A stretch of 6,199 nt of DNA from JAFAVZ01 sp036009105. GTDB lineage: Bacteria > Acidobacteriota > Thermoanaerobaculia > Gp7-AA8. The stretch is taken from the NCBI GenBank assembly GCA_036009105.1, contig DASYMJ010000213.1, forward strand, positions 1-6,199. The letters are read 5' to 3'. Made by a program: the position numbers and the translations under genes. Position 1 is the first letter of the stretch. Each line of letters opens with the position of its first letter. A model generated the notes under the pieces. It saw nothing but the letters and a program-made list of their open reading frames with translations. It made no database searches and had not been told where the DNA came from. Positions 1-5,490 of this stretch are shown piece by piece.

Positions 1-356
1 CGTTTCGTGCCGGTCTGCTGGCGCACGTATTCGGTCTCGGTGTCGTACGACTCGTGCGATTCGACGCGATCGAGCTCCACCTCGATGCTGACCTCGGGTC
101 TTCCGGAGTCCGCCAGCGTTCCGGAGCCCGAGAGGATGGCCTCGGTGATGTAGCGATTCAGCGTCTGCGCGTCATCGCGCGCATCGCTGCGATCGCTGGT
201 CACGGTCACTTTGACGCGGCGCGCACCGGCATTCGTCGACGGCGGAATCGTGCGCGCCATCCGCACGGCCTTCTTGGCGAATCCGAATCCTTCGCGCCCG
301 AGCGCGGGTACTGCGACGGCAGCTGCGAGCAGCACCGCGATGAGATGCCTTTTCAT
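1..356 (-). CDS. Secreted protein of unknown function, N-terminal part (runs off the window)
   Basis: An open frame of 118 codons starts with ATG at 356 and has no stop before the left edge, so the C-terminus is missing. Residues 1-20 form a classic Sec signal peptide: MKRH, then a hydrophobic Leu/Ala/Val core, then a Pro-Ala-Leu-Gly end. The mature part shown is polar, with an RRVKVTVTSD strand, a DDAQTLNRYITEAIL segment that looks helical, and an acidic VSIEVELDRVE strand. No lipobox Cys is seen, so it is probably periplasmic or secreted rather than a lipoprotein. I do not recognise the family. It begins 18 nt after the stop of the 79-aa membrane protein gene and so is probably the last visible gene of the radical SAM/glycosyltransferase operon. 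Only a weak GAAGG lies upstream, at an unusually long distance, but no better start exists. Confidence is high that this is a gene; its function is unknown. Confidence 0.78.
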   Translation of the reverse strand, partial: MKRHLIAVLLAAAVAVPALGREGFGFAKKAVRMARTIPPSTNAGARRVKVTVTSDRSDARDDAQTLNRYITEAILSGSGTLADSGRPEVSIEVELDRVESHESYDTETEYVRQQTGTK

Positions 357-374
357 GGCCGGAAGAATGGACCT

Positions 375-614
375 TCAGCGCCCGCGAATCAACCAGAGGA
401 CCAGCGCGACCGCGCCAAAGGCGGCCCACACCACCACCCACGCGGCGTGTGCCGATTCGAGCCAGTTCCACCCCGCCAGCGTGAAGGCCCAGAGACCGTA
501 AATCAGGAGGAACACGCGGCGATGGCCGGCGTCGTCGTCGACACCCGCGGCGATGCTGGCGCCGAGGATGAGGGTGGGAACGAAGCCGAGAAGGAGGTTG
601 AGGAAGATGGTCAT
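375..614 (-). CDS. Small integral membrane protein, 79 aa, three predicted helices
   Basis: The product is mostly hydrophobic, with three likely membrane segments at about residues 4-24, 34-52 and 56-76. Short charged loops separate them (DDDAGHRR at about 26-33, ESAH at 53-56) and the protein ends in a positively charged RGR. Trp is frequent in helices 2 and 3. The start is chosen because its ATG (614-612) overlaps the TGA of the upstream radical SAM gene as ATGA. No Shine-Dalgarno is seen, so translation probably depends on reinitiation. The frame stays open upstream through the radical SAM gene, but that extension is a shadow. I recognise no family. Its place at the end of the cassette suggests a membrane anchor, a transport accessory or a small partner of the encoded enzymes; this is inference from position only. 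Confidence 0.75.
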   Translation of the reverse strand: MTIFLNLLLGFVPTLILGASIAAGVDDDAGHRRVFLLIYGLWAFTLAGWNWLESAHAAWVVVWAAFGAVALVLWLIRGR

Positions 615-1537
615 CGATACCGCAGGTCGATGACCTTCCGCACCGCGTCCTTCGCGGCGCCGGGAAGGTTCTGCACGCGGGTCAGCACGTCGTTGAAGGC
701 ATGCGACTCGCCGCCGTGCTTGAAGCACTCGCCGCAGCGCGGGAGCTCGGAGAAATCGCGGCGCTCGAAGGCGGCCTGCATCTGCGCGAGGCGGTCGCCT
801 TCGATGATCTCCTGCAGCGACTGCGTCTTCAAATCGCCCATCACCTGGTCGCCGTGCGCGTCGTAGCAGCAGTGCGTGACCCGGCCGTCGGCGAAGACCA
901 CCACCCAAGTGAAGAACGCCCCCTGCACGCAGCCGTAGAACTTGCCGTGCAGGTCGGTCTCCTCGTTCACGTCGAGCGCCTCGCACGTCTTCTCGATCAC
1001 CCGCGCGTTGCGGTATTGCTTGAGATCGAAGAGCGTGCGGAAGTCATCGACCGTCTCGTCGAGGGTGAGGCGGGAGCGCATCTTCTGCAGCTCGATGCGC
1101 AGCGGCGCGCCCTTGGCCTGCTCGAGGAACCGCCGGGTGAGGTCGACCAGGCGGTCGAAGTCGCCCCCCGTGCGGAGCTGGGGATAGACCTTCGGGTTGA
1201 TGGAGTCGATGCAGATGCGGATGCGCTTGAGGGGCGAGGCGAGCAGCTTCGCGCCCACCTCTTCGGTCAGCACCAGGCCGTTGGTGGAGAGCGAGGCCTC
1301 GGGGAAGAGGCGGATCGCGTCGTCGATGCGGGCGTAGAGCAGCGGCTCCCCCATCTCGTGCAGCCACTTGAGCTTGAGCCCCATGCCGTGGATCTCCCGC
1401 TCGGCCTTCTCGACGAGCGGCCACGGCATGTCCTCGTACGGGCGGCGCAGCACCGGCAGCGGGCACATGCCGCAGCGCAGGTTGCACTTGGAGGTGAGCT
1501 CGAGGCCGACCTTGAACCGTCTGGGGTTGAATTTCAT
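611..1537 (-). CDS. Radical SAM protein with C-terminal SPASM-like iron-sulfur domain, 308 aa
   Basis: The radical SAM signature CxxxCxxC is at Cys18, Cys22 and Cys25 (CNLRCGMC); it would bind the [4Fe-4S] cluster that cleaves S-adenosylmethionine. MGEP at 62-65 matches the GGEP-type SAM-binding motif, and strand segments SLSTNGL (82-88) and RIRICIDSI (105-113) fit the partial TIM barrel. The C-terminal part has a SPASM-like pattern: Cys203, then FADGRVTHCCYD with Cys223/Cys224, MGDL at 233-236, and PRCGEC with Cys278/Cys281. This gives about four ligands for one auxiliary cluster, the shorter form seen in SPASM relatives. The enzyme is predicted cytosolic; the substrate is unknown. Its ATG overlaps the glycosyltransferase stop (ATGA, 1534-1537), and its stop overlaps the next ATG (611-614). 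That coupling points to a shared pathway, possibly saccharide or lipid modification. The family call is secure; the reaction is not. Confidence 0.93.
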   Translation of the reverse strand: MKFNPRRFKVGLELTSKCNLRCGMCPLPVLRRPYEDMPWPLVEKAEREIHGMGLKLKWLHEMGEPLLYARIDDAIRLFPEASLSTNGLVLTEEVGAKLLASPLKRIRICIDSINPKVYPQLRTGGDFDRLVDLTRRFLEQAKGAPLRIELQKMRSRLTLDETVDDFRTLFDLKQYRNARVIEKTCEALDVNEETDLHGKFYGCVQGAFFTWVVVFADGRVTHCCYDAHGDQVMGDLKTQSLQEIIEGDRLAQMQAAFERRDFSELPRCGECFKHGGESHAFNDVLTRVQNLPGAAKDAVRKVIDLRYR

Positions 1538-2610
1538 CCGCCGCTCAGCAAGCGCCGGAACAGCGCCGCGTATTCCTCCCACGAGTACTTGCGCGCCGAG
1601 GCGGCGGCGTGTCGCTCCAACTGCTCGCGATCGCTCCGGGCGAAGAAGGCATCCACCGCACGAGCCAGCGCCGAGGGATCCTCGGGCGGGATGAGCATCC
1701 CGTTGCGGCCTTCCTCGATGATCTCCGGCAGGCCGCCGACGCGCGTGGCGATCACCGGCCGCGCGAAGTGAAACGCGGTGAGCGCCACGCCGCTCTGCGC
1801 CTCGATGCGGTACGGCGCGAGCACGACGTCCGCCGCGGCGAACCAGGTGGCGATCTCCGCGTCGGGAATGAAACGGAAGTCGAAGCGGACGTTCTTCGGC
1901 GCGAGCTTGCGGTATTCGTCCGCCGCGTTCCACCACGCCTCGCCCGCCACCAGCAGCGTGACATCGGCTTGCAGTTCGGGCCAAGCCTTCAGCGCGATGT
2001 CCAGCCCCTTGAACGGACGCACGTGGCCGAAGAAGAGCGCGAGATTGCCATCGGCGCCGATGATCTTGCGCGCCTCTGCGCGCGTGGGGATCGCGCCGCC
2101 CAGCTCGTGCACGGGCAGGAACGAGCGCACCACGCGGCGGCCGCGGGAGCGCTTCCACGCCTCGGCCGCCTCCGGCATGGCGTGCGTCACCAGGATCCGT
2201 CCCCGGCGCAGCACGATGTTCGTCAGCGCGCGCTTCCAGGCCGCCGGCTCCTTGTCCCCGATGTTGTGGCACTGCAGGATCACGCGCGTGCCGCGCCGCA
2301 GCAGCGCCATCATCACCCGGTACGGCAGCGCCCACACCCAGATCCACCAGACGAAGATCACCGCGTCGTACTGGCGCAGCCGCCAGCCGGCGCGGATCCA
2401 GGTCAGCGGATTCATCACATCGATGTCGAAGCGGGCCTCGGCGCGGGGGAGCGTGGGGTCGACGTCGTCGCCGCCGGGATAGAGGAAGCGCGGGTACTGG
2501 CGGCTGAACGAGAAGACATCGGCGCCGAGCCGCCTGGCCAGCTCGGTGGTGCAATAGGCGATGCCGGCGCGATACGGATGGACCGGCCCGACGATGGCGA
2601 CGTTGCTCAC
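1534..2610 (-). CDS. GT-B fold glycosyltransferase, family 4-like, 358 aa
   Basis: The N-terminal Rossmann-like domain opens with NVAIVGPVHPYRAGIA, the typical acceptor-side start of GT4 enzymes. The C-terminal donor domain begins near residue 186 with NLALFFGHVRPFKGLD, carrying the basic Arg198 and Lys201 expected near the nucleotide-sugar phosphates. It continues with VAGE (221-224), DVVLAPYR (261-268) and PVIATRVGGLPEIIEEGRNG (285-304). The usual EX7E motif is altered: Glu270 is present, but the second Glu position is Thr278. A Trp-rich stretch near 88-93 precedes an amphipathic segment that may touch the membrane. The enzyme probably transfers a sugar from an activated donor to a lipid, polysaccharide or other cytosolic acceptor; donor and acceptor cannot be read from the sequence. 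The start is GTG at 2610-2608, overlapping the upstream TGA as GTGA; no Shine-Dalgarno is visible, which fits translational coupling. A longer frame upstream is a shadow of the preceding gene. Confidence 0.92.
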   Translation of the reverse strand: MSNVAIVGPVHPYRAGIAYCTTELARRLGADVFSFSRQYPRFLYPGGDDVDPTLPRAEARFDIDVMNPLTWIRAGWRLRQYDAVIFVWWIWVWALPYRVMMALLRRGTRVILQCHNIGDKEPAAWKRALTNIVLRRGRILVTHAMPEAAEAWKRSRGRRVVRSFLPVHELGGAIPTRAEARKIIGADGNLALFFGHVRPFKGLDIALKAWPELQADVTLLVAGEAWWNAADEYRKLAPKNVRFDFRFIPDAEIATWFAAADVVLAPYRIEAQSGVALTAFHFARPVIATRVGGLPEIIEEGRNGMLIPPEDPSALARAVDAFFARSDREQLERHAAASARKYSWEEYAALFRRLLSGG

Positions 2611-3689
2611 GCGGCGCTGAGGAAGTTCACCACGGACGAGGCGAAGTACGTCCCCCAGGTGCGCCAGTCGAAGACGAGCGAGGAGGACATGAAGCAGGAG
2701 TGCGTGCAGTGGCACTCCTTCGCCTTGATGGAGGCGCGCTGCTTGTCCGCGGCCTCGGAGAACCAGAGCTTGGTGAAGTCGTAGCCGACGTCTTTGACGT
2801 TGCCCACCGCGTCGCGCAGCTCGCACATGCGCACTTCGCCGCGCGCGTCGAGCACGCCCGAGATGTAGCCGGCGTGGCAAGGCCGCACCTGCGTCTCCTG
2901 CTCCAGCACGGCGAGCTCCATCCGCCGCGAGTAGATCTTCACGAACTTGAGGAAGCTGTCGTAGTGCGCGTAGGTGGCCCAGTACTCTTCCAGCCGGGGC
3001 AGCACCTCGCGGTAACGCTGGGTGGTGATGGGCTGGATGTTCTTGTCCGGCTGGTCGCCGCGCAGCATCTCGAAGGAGTGGAAGGAGACGGCCGGGAAGT
3101 CGTGCTTGACGCCGATGAACATCTCCTCGAGGTCGTCGGCGTTGTAGGTGCACAGGCAGGTGTGCACGTTGACGGTGAGGTTGCCGTACTTTTCGCGCAG
3201 GGGCATCAGCGCGGCGTACGTCTTCTTGGCCCGCTCGTAGTTGCCCGGCACGCCGCGGATCCAGTCGTGCTTCTCGCCGATGTGATCGATGGAGAGGTTG
3301 ACCACGATCTGCGTGTCGGGGCACTTCTGCAGCGCCGCCTCGGTGGAGCGTGCGATGAGGTCGCTCGCGATGGCGCCGGTGGGGATGGTGATCTGCTTGG
3401 TGTGGTTCTGCTTCGCCAGCGTCTCGCAGACTTCCGGGAGGTCGCGGCGCAGGAACGGCTCGCCGCCGCTCATCACCACGAAGAGCAGGTCGCCCAGGGT
3501 GCTGAGGGTCTGCTGCAACTCGGCCAGGGAGAGCTCGTGCTCCTTGTTCTTGCGCAGCTGCTCCCAGTTGAAGCAGGTGCGGCAGAACGAGTTGCAGTCA
3601 TAGGTCAGGCCGATGATGAGGTAGACCGGCTTCATCCCCCGCTTGTCCACGAGGTACCGGAGGTACTGCAGTTTGTCGGTGAACTTCAT
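2607..3689 (-). CDS. Radical SAM/SPASM domain protein, 360 aa
   Basis: The CxxxCxxC motif is at Cys32, Cys36 and Cys39 (CNSFCRTC), followed by a textbook SGGEP at 74-78 for SAM binding and the barrel strand IVVNLSIDHI (118-127). The C-terminal SPASM region has Cys261 (RPCHAG), a GEVRMCE segment with Cys279, GNV at 286-288, and ECHCTHSC with Cys316, Cys318 and Cys322, the CxCxxxC ending common in SPASM proteins. It should carry the SAM-cleaving cluster plus one or two auxiliary clusters. SPASM proteins modify peptides (PqqE, AlbA, anSME types) or small carbohydrates (BtrN type); no peptide substrate gene is seen nearby. The start is set at Met31 of the longest frame: the first 30 codons run through the palindromic repeat and look non-native. 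An AGGAGG lies about 15 nt upstream, a long spacing. This is the first gene of the coupled cassette, with its TGA inside the GTGA start of the glycosyltransferase. Confidence 0.93.
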   Translation of the reverse strand: MKFTDKLQYLRYLVDKRGMKPVYLIIGLTYDCNSFCRTCFNWEQLRKNKEHELSLAELQQTLSTLGDLLFVVMSGGEPFLRRDLPEVCETLAKQNHTKQITIPTGAIASDLIARSTEAALQKCPDTQIVVNLSIDHIGEKHDWIRGVPGNYERAKKTYAALMPLREKYGNLTVNVHTCLCTYNADDLEEMFIGVKHDFPAVSFHSFEMLRGDQPDKNIQPITTQRYREVLPRLEEYWATYAHYDSFLKFVKIYSRRMELAVLEQETQVRPCHAGYISGVLDARGEVRMCELRDAVGNVKDVGYDFTKLWFSEAADKQRASIKAKECHCTHSCFMSSSLVFDWRTWGTYFASSVVNFLSAA

Positions 3690-3729
3690 CCGTGGGGCCT
3701 GAACCCTCCTGCTGTACCGCGTAATCCCG

Positions 3730-3830
3730 GTGTCATCCCGAAGCGCGACGGACGCCGAAGGATCCGTACCTTCACGCACCGCGCGAGTTCGGTGCGGATC
3801 CTTCGATCTCTGCGGGTCTCAGGATGACAC
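3730..3830. repeat. 101-bp imperfect palindromic intergenic repeat (REP/MITE-like)
   Basis: The outer arms GTGTCATCC (3730-3738) and GGATGACAC (3822-3830) are perfectly complementary. The inner arms CGAAGGATCCG (3756-3766) and CGGATCCTTCG (3795-3805) are also perfect, and pairing continues through 3767-3770 with 3791-3794 apart from one G-T pair. The 3739-3755 and 3806-3821 segments pair poorly and would form an internal loop. The GTCATCC...GAAGGATC wording resembles a repeat I recall as scattered in intergenic regions of many GC-rich bacteria; this is memory, not a search. It fills nearly all of the osmC to radical SAM gap and overlaps the osmC 3' end, whose last codons are encoded by its outer arm. 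The transcript would fold into a long hairpin that could end or attenuate readthrough from osmC, but there is no U-tract on either side. Confidence 0.8.
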
Positions 3831-4253
3831 GAGGCGCGCGTCGAGGGTGATGTTCCCCACCGCCGCCAACGCCTTGGAGATGGGGCAATTCTCCTTCGCC
3901 CCCTTCGCCGTCTGCTGGAACTCTTCCTCGCTGATGCCGGGGATCTCCGCCTCGCAGTCGAGGTCGATCCGCGTGATGCCGAACCCCTCGCCCACCTTCT
4001 CCAGATGGACGGCCGCCGTCGTATGGATGCGCGTCGGCTGGTGGCCGGCCTTTCCGAGCGCCGCGGAGAGGGCCATGGAGAAGCACCCCGCGTGCGCCGC
4101 GCCGATCAGCTCCTCAGGATTCGTCCCCGGCGCCCCTTCGAAGCGCGTGCCGAAGGAGTAGCTCCCCTCGAACGCGCCGCTGCCGAGCCTGATGGTCCCC
4201 TTCCCCTCGCGCAGCGATCCGTTCCATTCCGCTTCCGCTTTCCGTGTGGGCAT
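3819..4253 (-). CDS. osmC: OsmC-type peroxiredoxin (organic hydroperoxide reductase family), 144 aa
   Basis: OsmC proteins reduce organic peroxides and hydrogen peroxide with a pair of reactive cysteines, as cytosolic dimers. Both cysteines are present: Cys57 in AAHAGCFSMAL and Cys123 in ENCPISKAL. The conserved Arg37 (FGTRFEG) and Glu47/Glu48 (NPEELIGAAH) of the active site are also present. The opening RKAEAEWNGSLREGKGT and the 144-aa length match the OsmC branch (E. coli OsmC is about 143 aa) better than Ohr. The start ATG follows a strong GAGGAGG about 11 nt upstream. The natural end of the family is near LDARLV; here Ser-Ser and the stop are supplied by the outer arm of the palindromic repeat. 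It has its own upstream gap with a candidate -10, so it is probably transcribed separately from both neighbouring operons and likely stress-induced. Confidence 0.96.
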   Translation of the reverse strand: MPTRKAEAEWNGSLREGKGTIRLGSGAFEGSYSFGTRFEGAPGTNPEELIGAAHAGCFSMALSAALGKAGHQPTRIHTTAAVHLEKVGEGFGITRIDLDCEAEIPGISEEEFQQTAKGAKENCPISKALAAVGNITLDARLVSS

Positions 4254-4276
4254 GTGTGCGTGTTCCTCCTCGGCGG

Positions 4277-4282
4277 ATGATA
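4277..4282 (-). promoter_or_regulatory. Candidate -10 element of osmC
   Basis: TATCAT read on the - strand matches the sigma-70 -10 consensus at five of six positions. It lies 23 nt upstream of the osmC ATG, which would place the transcript start just before the GAGGAGG ribosome site. The -35 region at the proper distance falls inside the 7-bp repeat array and is poor (GCCAAC or CGCCAA), so an activator or alternative sigma factor would be needed, or the match is chance. Confidence 0.35.
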
Positions 4283-4284
4283 GT

Positions 4285-4343
4285 GGTTGTCGGTTGTCGG
4301 TTGGCGGTTATCCGTAGGGACCGACAACCGACAACTGACAACC
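4285..4343. repeat. Inverted array of 7-bp tandem repeats
   Basis: Four heptamers run on the + strand from 4285 to 4312: GGTTGTC, GGTTGTC, GGTTGGC and GGTTATC. After a short spacer (4313-4322) the complementary heptamers follow from 4323 to 4343: GACAACC, GACAACT and GACAACC. The two halves can pair into a hairpin of roughly 20 bp with few mismatches. The array sits between the end of the VOC gene and the candidate osmC -10. It may be a stop structure for the arsR operon transcript, a protein-binding site for osmC, or simply an expanded intergenic repeat. No U-tract follows on the - strand. Confidence 0.8.
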
Positions 4344-4353
4344 GATCACTGCC

Positions 4354-4725
4354 TCATCTCCTCTGCACGAGATTGAACGTGTTCCCGTAAAGGTCGCGGA
4401 ACACGGCGGAGGTGCCCCACGGCATCTCGCTGGGCGGGGTGGGAAACTCGACGCCTTTTGCGCTCAGGCTCTCGTAGTCGCCGCGGCAGTCATCCGTATC
4501 GATGACCCACGCCGTCCCCTTGCCGACCAGCGGCAGGCGCTCCTCCTCCGGCTTCTGGAGCACGACTTCCAGGTCGTCGCCGGGCGCGGCGATGGTCAAC
4601 CAGCGCATGCCGGGGCCGAACGCCTCGTCGGACTTCCTGGTGAAGCCGAGCTTCTCCGTGTACCAGCGCAGCGCCTCGTCCTGATCCTTCACCAATACGG
4701 TCACGTGCGAGAACTTCTTCAGCAT
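4354..4725 (-). CDS. VOC superfamily (glyoxalase/bleomycin-resistance-like) protein, 123 aa
   Basis: The fold is two paired beta-alpha-beta-beta-beta units: the first opens with FSHVTVLVKDQDEALRWYTEKLGF (5-28), and the second begins near GTAWVIDTDD (70-79) and ends with RDLYGNTFNLVQ (110-121). Length and pattern fit single-domain VOC proteins. Of the four usual metal ligands, His7 and Glu53 are plausible, but the second unit has no His (Ala72 at the expected place) and Asn118 replaces the final Glu. The protein has only one His overall. It may therefore lack a classical metal site and act as a binding or resistance protein; this is inference, and some VOC subfamilies normally have FNL here. 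A strong AGGAGGAGG lies just before the ATG. It is the third gene of the arsR operon, 14 nt after the SRPBCC gene, and its substrate is unknown. Confidence 0.92.
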   Translation of the reverse strand: MLKKFSHVTVLVKDQDEALRWYTEKLGFTRKSDEAFGPGMRWLTIAAPGDDLEVVLQKPEEERLPLVGKGTAWVIDTDDCRGDYESLSAKGVEFPTPPSEMPWGTSAVFRDLYGNTFNLVQRR

Positions 4726-4739
4726 CTTTCCTCCTCCTG

Positions 4740-5150
4740 CTACAGCCCGGCGATGAGGCCGGGCAGCACCTGATGCAGCTTCTTCTTCCAGCCGGCGCCG
4801 AGGATGAAGCTGAGCATGATCCCGCGCATGCCGCCGAAGCCTCGATGCTCCAGCGTGAGGCGGGTCCCGCCGCCGACCGGCGTCAGGGTGAAGACCACGA
4901 GCGACTCGCCCCAGGAGCCCTGCCAGGTGTAGGCGAGCCGGCGCGGCGGATCGACTTCGGTGACGCGGCAGTCGACGATGCCGTTCCAGCCGGGCTGCGG
5001 CGTGGTGCGGAACTGGAACTGGTGGCCGACCTCCGGCTTCATGTCGTTCGGCATGAGCCAGCGGCCGAGGATCTCGGGGTCGGCGATGGCGCGCCACACT
5101 TTCTCGGGCGGATGGGCGTAGGTCATCTCCAGCTTCACGTCACGCTTCAT
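4740..5150 (-). CDS. SRPBCC/AHSA1-like (START-fold) protein, 136 aa
   Basis: The N-terminus KLEMTYAHPPEKVWRAIADPEILGRWLMP (6-34) carries the hallmark of AHSA1/polyketide-cyclase-like SRPBCC proteins: a strand, then the VWxAIxDPExLxxW helix. The central strands are LAYTWQGSW (72-80), LVVFTLTPVGGGTRLTLEHRGF (84-105), and a long C-terminal helix runs to the end. Such proteins form a deep hydrophobic ligand pocket and are cytosolic; many are small-molecule binders of unknown role. No catalytic residues can be assigned. The start has GAGGAG at good spacing, located in the last codons of arsR, and the gene lies 10 nt after arsR. The pairing of an ArsR regulator with an AHSA1-like gene recurs in many bacteria, suggesting the SRPBCC protein is the main regulated output. 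Confidence 0.93.
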   Translation of the reverse strand: MKRDVKLEMTYAHPPEKVWRAIADPEILGRWLMPNDMKPEVGHQFQFRTTPQPGWNGIVDCRVTEVDPPRRLAYTWQGSWGESLVVFTLTPVGGGTRLTLEHRGFGGMRGIMLSFILGAGWKKKLHQVLPGLIAGL

Positions 5151-5160
5151 TCAGCTCTCC

Positions 5161-5484
5161 TCAATCCTTTTTCAGCTGCTCGCCGAGGGAGGTGAGGCGC
5201 CGGCGCCAGAAGGCTTCCACGCTGCGCGTCACCCACTTGTTGATCTCTCCCAACTGCTCCGGCTCGAGCCGGTACACGCGCTGCCTCCCCTGCCGCTCCT
5301 CGGAGACGAGGCCGGCCAGCCGCAGCACGCGCAGGTGCTGCGAGATGGCGGAGAGCGTGACTTCGAATGCGTCCGCCAGCTCGCCGACCGTCCGGTCCCC
5401 CTCCCCCAGCATCTCCAGGAGCTGCCGCCGGGTCGGATCGGCGATGGCCTGGAAGACGCTCGGCACGAATGCCTCCCGCCTCAT
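5161..5484 (-). CDS. ArsR-family winged-helix transcriptional repressor, 107 aa
   Basis: The protein has the ArsR/SmtB layout: IADPTRRQLLEML (14-26), the helix-turn-helix TVGELADAFEVTLSAISQHLRVL (32-54), and a wing with GLVSEERQGRQRVYRL (58-73). The metal-binding ELCVCDL motif of arsenic and cadmium sensors is absent and there is no Cys at all, so it is not a classical thiol metal sensor. The C-terminal WVTRSVEAFWRRRLTSLGEQL helix is typical of the ArsR members found next to SRPBCC genes. It probably represses its own operon by binding the palindrome at 5495-5506; that is inference. No Shine-Dalgarno precedes the ATG, and a -10-like TACACT ends 6 nt upstream, so the mRNA may be leaderless. 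The ligand is unknown. Confidence 0.95.
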   Translation of the reverse strand: MRREAFVPSVFQAIADPTRRQLLEMLGEGDRTVGELADAFEVTLSAISQHLRVLRLAGLVSEERQGRQRVYRLEPEQLGEINKWVTRSVEAFWRRRLTSLGEQLKKD

Positions 5485-5490
5485 GCACTT

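Noticed and set aside
611..2554. A 647-codon open frame that would fuse extra sequence to the N-terminus of the 308-aa radical SAM protein
   Set aside because: The upstream half is an Arg/Ala-rich out-of-frame reading of the glycosyltransferase gene; the radical SAM domain begins cleanly at the ATGA overlap.
1534..3324. A 596-codon frame extending the glycosyltransferase upstream
   Set aside because: The extension reads the upstream radical SAM gene in the wrong frame; the GTG at 2610 gives a normal GT4 N-terminus.
3690..3779. A 30-residue N-terminal extension of the first radical SAM protein
   Set aside because: It is encoded mostly by the palindromic repeat and does not resemble the family; Met at 3689 begins the conserved part.
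3690..3818. A hidden RiPP precursor peptide upstream of the radical SAM genes
   Set aside because: The gap is almost wholly palindromic repeat; no short frame with a ribosome site and a leader/core-like sequence is visible.
701..3827. Long + strand open frames (701-1771, 1609-2784, 2700-3827) opposite the radical SAM and glycosyltransferase genes
   Set aside because: They are antisense shadows typical of GC-rich genes, with Val/Leu/Arg/His-rich composition and no recognisable domain.
4285..4343. A small CRISPR array
   Set aside because: The units are 7 bp, contiguous and without spacers, and the two halves are inverted.
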